Assembly (NCBI RefSeq): GCF_009909615.1
Contig: NZ_WWNE01000006.1
Span: forward strand, 432,611 to 496,610
From: Acidiluteibacter ferrifornacis
GTDB lineage: Bacteria; Bacteroidota; Bacteroidia; Flavobacteriales_E; Vicingaceae
DNA length: 64,000 nucleotides
Direction of reading: 5' to 3'
Part shown: piece after piece, positions 63,906 to 64,000 of the stretch
Position numbering within the stretch: the first letter of the stretch is position 1
Layout of the letters: every line of letters starts with the position of its first letter
Made by a program: the position numbers and the translations under genes
Notes under the pieces: model-generated
Database searches by the model: none
What the model was told of the DNA's origin: nothing
What the model saw: only the letters and a program-made list of their open reading frames with translations

Positions 63906-64000
63906 TTATTTATACTTAATGATTAACTCCTTTACCATTTCAGGATACTTTTTTAAATTTTGTATATAAACTGAACTCTTCATTGATTTAATATGTGATT
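63906..64000 (-). CDS. C-terminal end of a leftward gene entering from the right
   Basis: The minus strand is open from the window edge to a TAA at 63908-63906. It encodes at least 30 residues, with SVYIQNLKKYPEMVKELI near the end. It is too short to identify. The palindrome and terminator-like hairpin follow it. Confidence 0.45.
   Translation of the reverse strand, partial: SHIKSMKSSVYIQNLKKYPEMVKELIIKYK

Noticed and set aside
63714..63926. A 70-codon plus-strand open frame after the formyltransferase gene
   Set aside because: It runs through the terminator-like hairpin and the GC-rich palindrome and overlaps the end of a leftward gene; it has no family resemblance.
1..64000. CRISPR arrays, tRNA or rRNA genes, insertion sequences
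   Set aside because: No regularly spaced direct repeats, no cloverleaf or rRNA-like segments, and no transposase-like protein were found on reading either strand.

Overview
The window is AT-rich, most starts lack a clear Shine-Dalgarno sequence, and a promoter of the Bacteroidota type (TTG, 19-nt spacer, TAnnTTTG) precedes the wecB-like gene. Together with the gene families this suggests a marine-type Bacteroidota bacterium (Flavobacteriia or Cytophagia). I cannot name a genus from the sequence.

Region 1 (1-15.8 kb) is a Wzx/Wzy-type exopolysaccharide locus. It reads mostly leftward: an outer-membrane SPOR protein, a Wza-like export lipoprotein, a Wzc-like tyrosine kinase, a flippase, an acyltransferase, three glycosyltransferases, a polymerase-like membrane protein and two true glutamine-dependent asparagine synthetases with Cys2. 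A rightward UDP-GlcNAc 2-epimerase gene closes it.

Region 2 (15.8-61.2 kb) is the unusual part. It looks like a very large, partly duplicated lasso-peptide-type RiPP locus. Two short, unlisted-size genes (35165-35341 and 55103-55264, minus strand) encode precursors of 58 and 53 residues. Both share a W-x-A-P-K-L leader motif, a T-x-G-G-T-L junction, an acidic core and a Y-T-S C-terminus. Around them are two PqqD-like B1 leader-binding proteins, one B2 transglutaminase-like leader peptidase fused to a sulfotransferase, two cyclases of the asparagine-synthetase fold that lack the glutaminase Cys2, two HPr-kinase-like lasso kinases, one nucleotidyltransferase and one ABC exporter. Two Asp/Asn beta-hydroxylase-like enzymes, two JmjC/cupin oxygenases, two flavin halogenases (one with a changed catalytic residue), two SAM methyltransferases and six sulfotransferase domains are the candidate tailoring enzymes. 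Most parts come in two diverged copies, set 1 (about 15.8-35.3 kb) and set 2 (about 46.5-61.2 kb), while B2, nucleotidyltransferase and exporter are single and probably shared.

Between and within the two sets are envelope or glycan-modification genes: an MBOAT acyltransferase with its partner, SGNH hydrolases in active/inactive pairs, a carbamoyltransferase, an N-acetyl-sugar amidotransferase-like enzyme, a nitrilase-family amidase, two glycosyltransferases and membrane proteins. They may decorate the peptide or a sugar built on its phosphorylated C-terminal serine, or belong to a surface polysaccharide. The sequence does not decide this.

Region 3 (61.2-64 kb) holds two tail-collar-domain proteins, a formyltransferase-family enzyme, intrinsic terminators and the tail of another leftward gene. 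The longest gene-poor stretch, 31.9-33.2 kb, carries decayed gene remnants. The two halogenase genes arose by a tandem duplication of about 1.92 kb that also copied the first bases of the neighbouring MBOAT gene.
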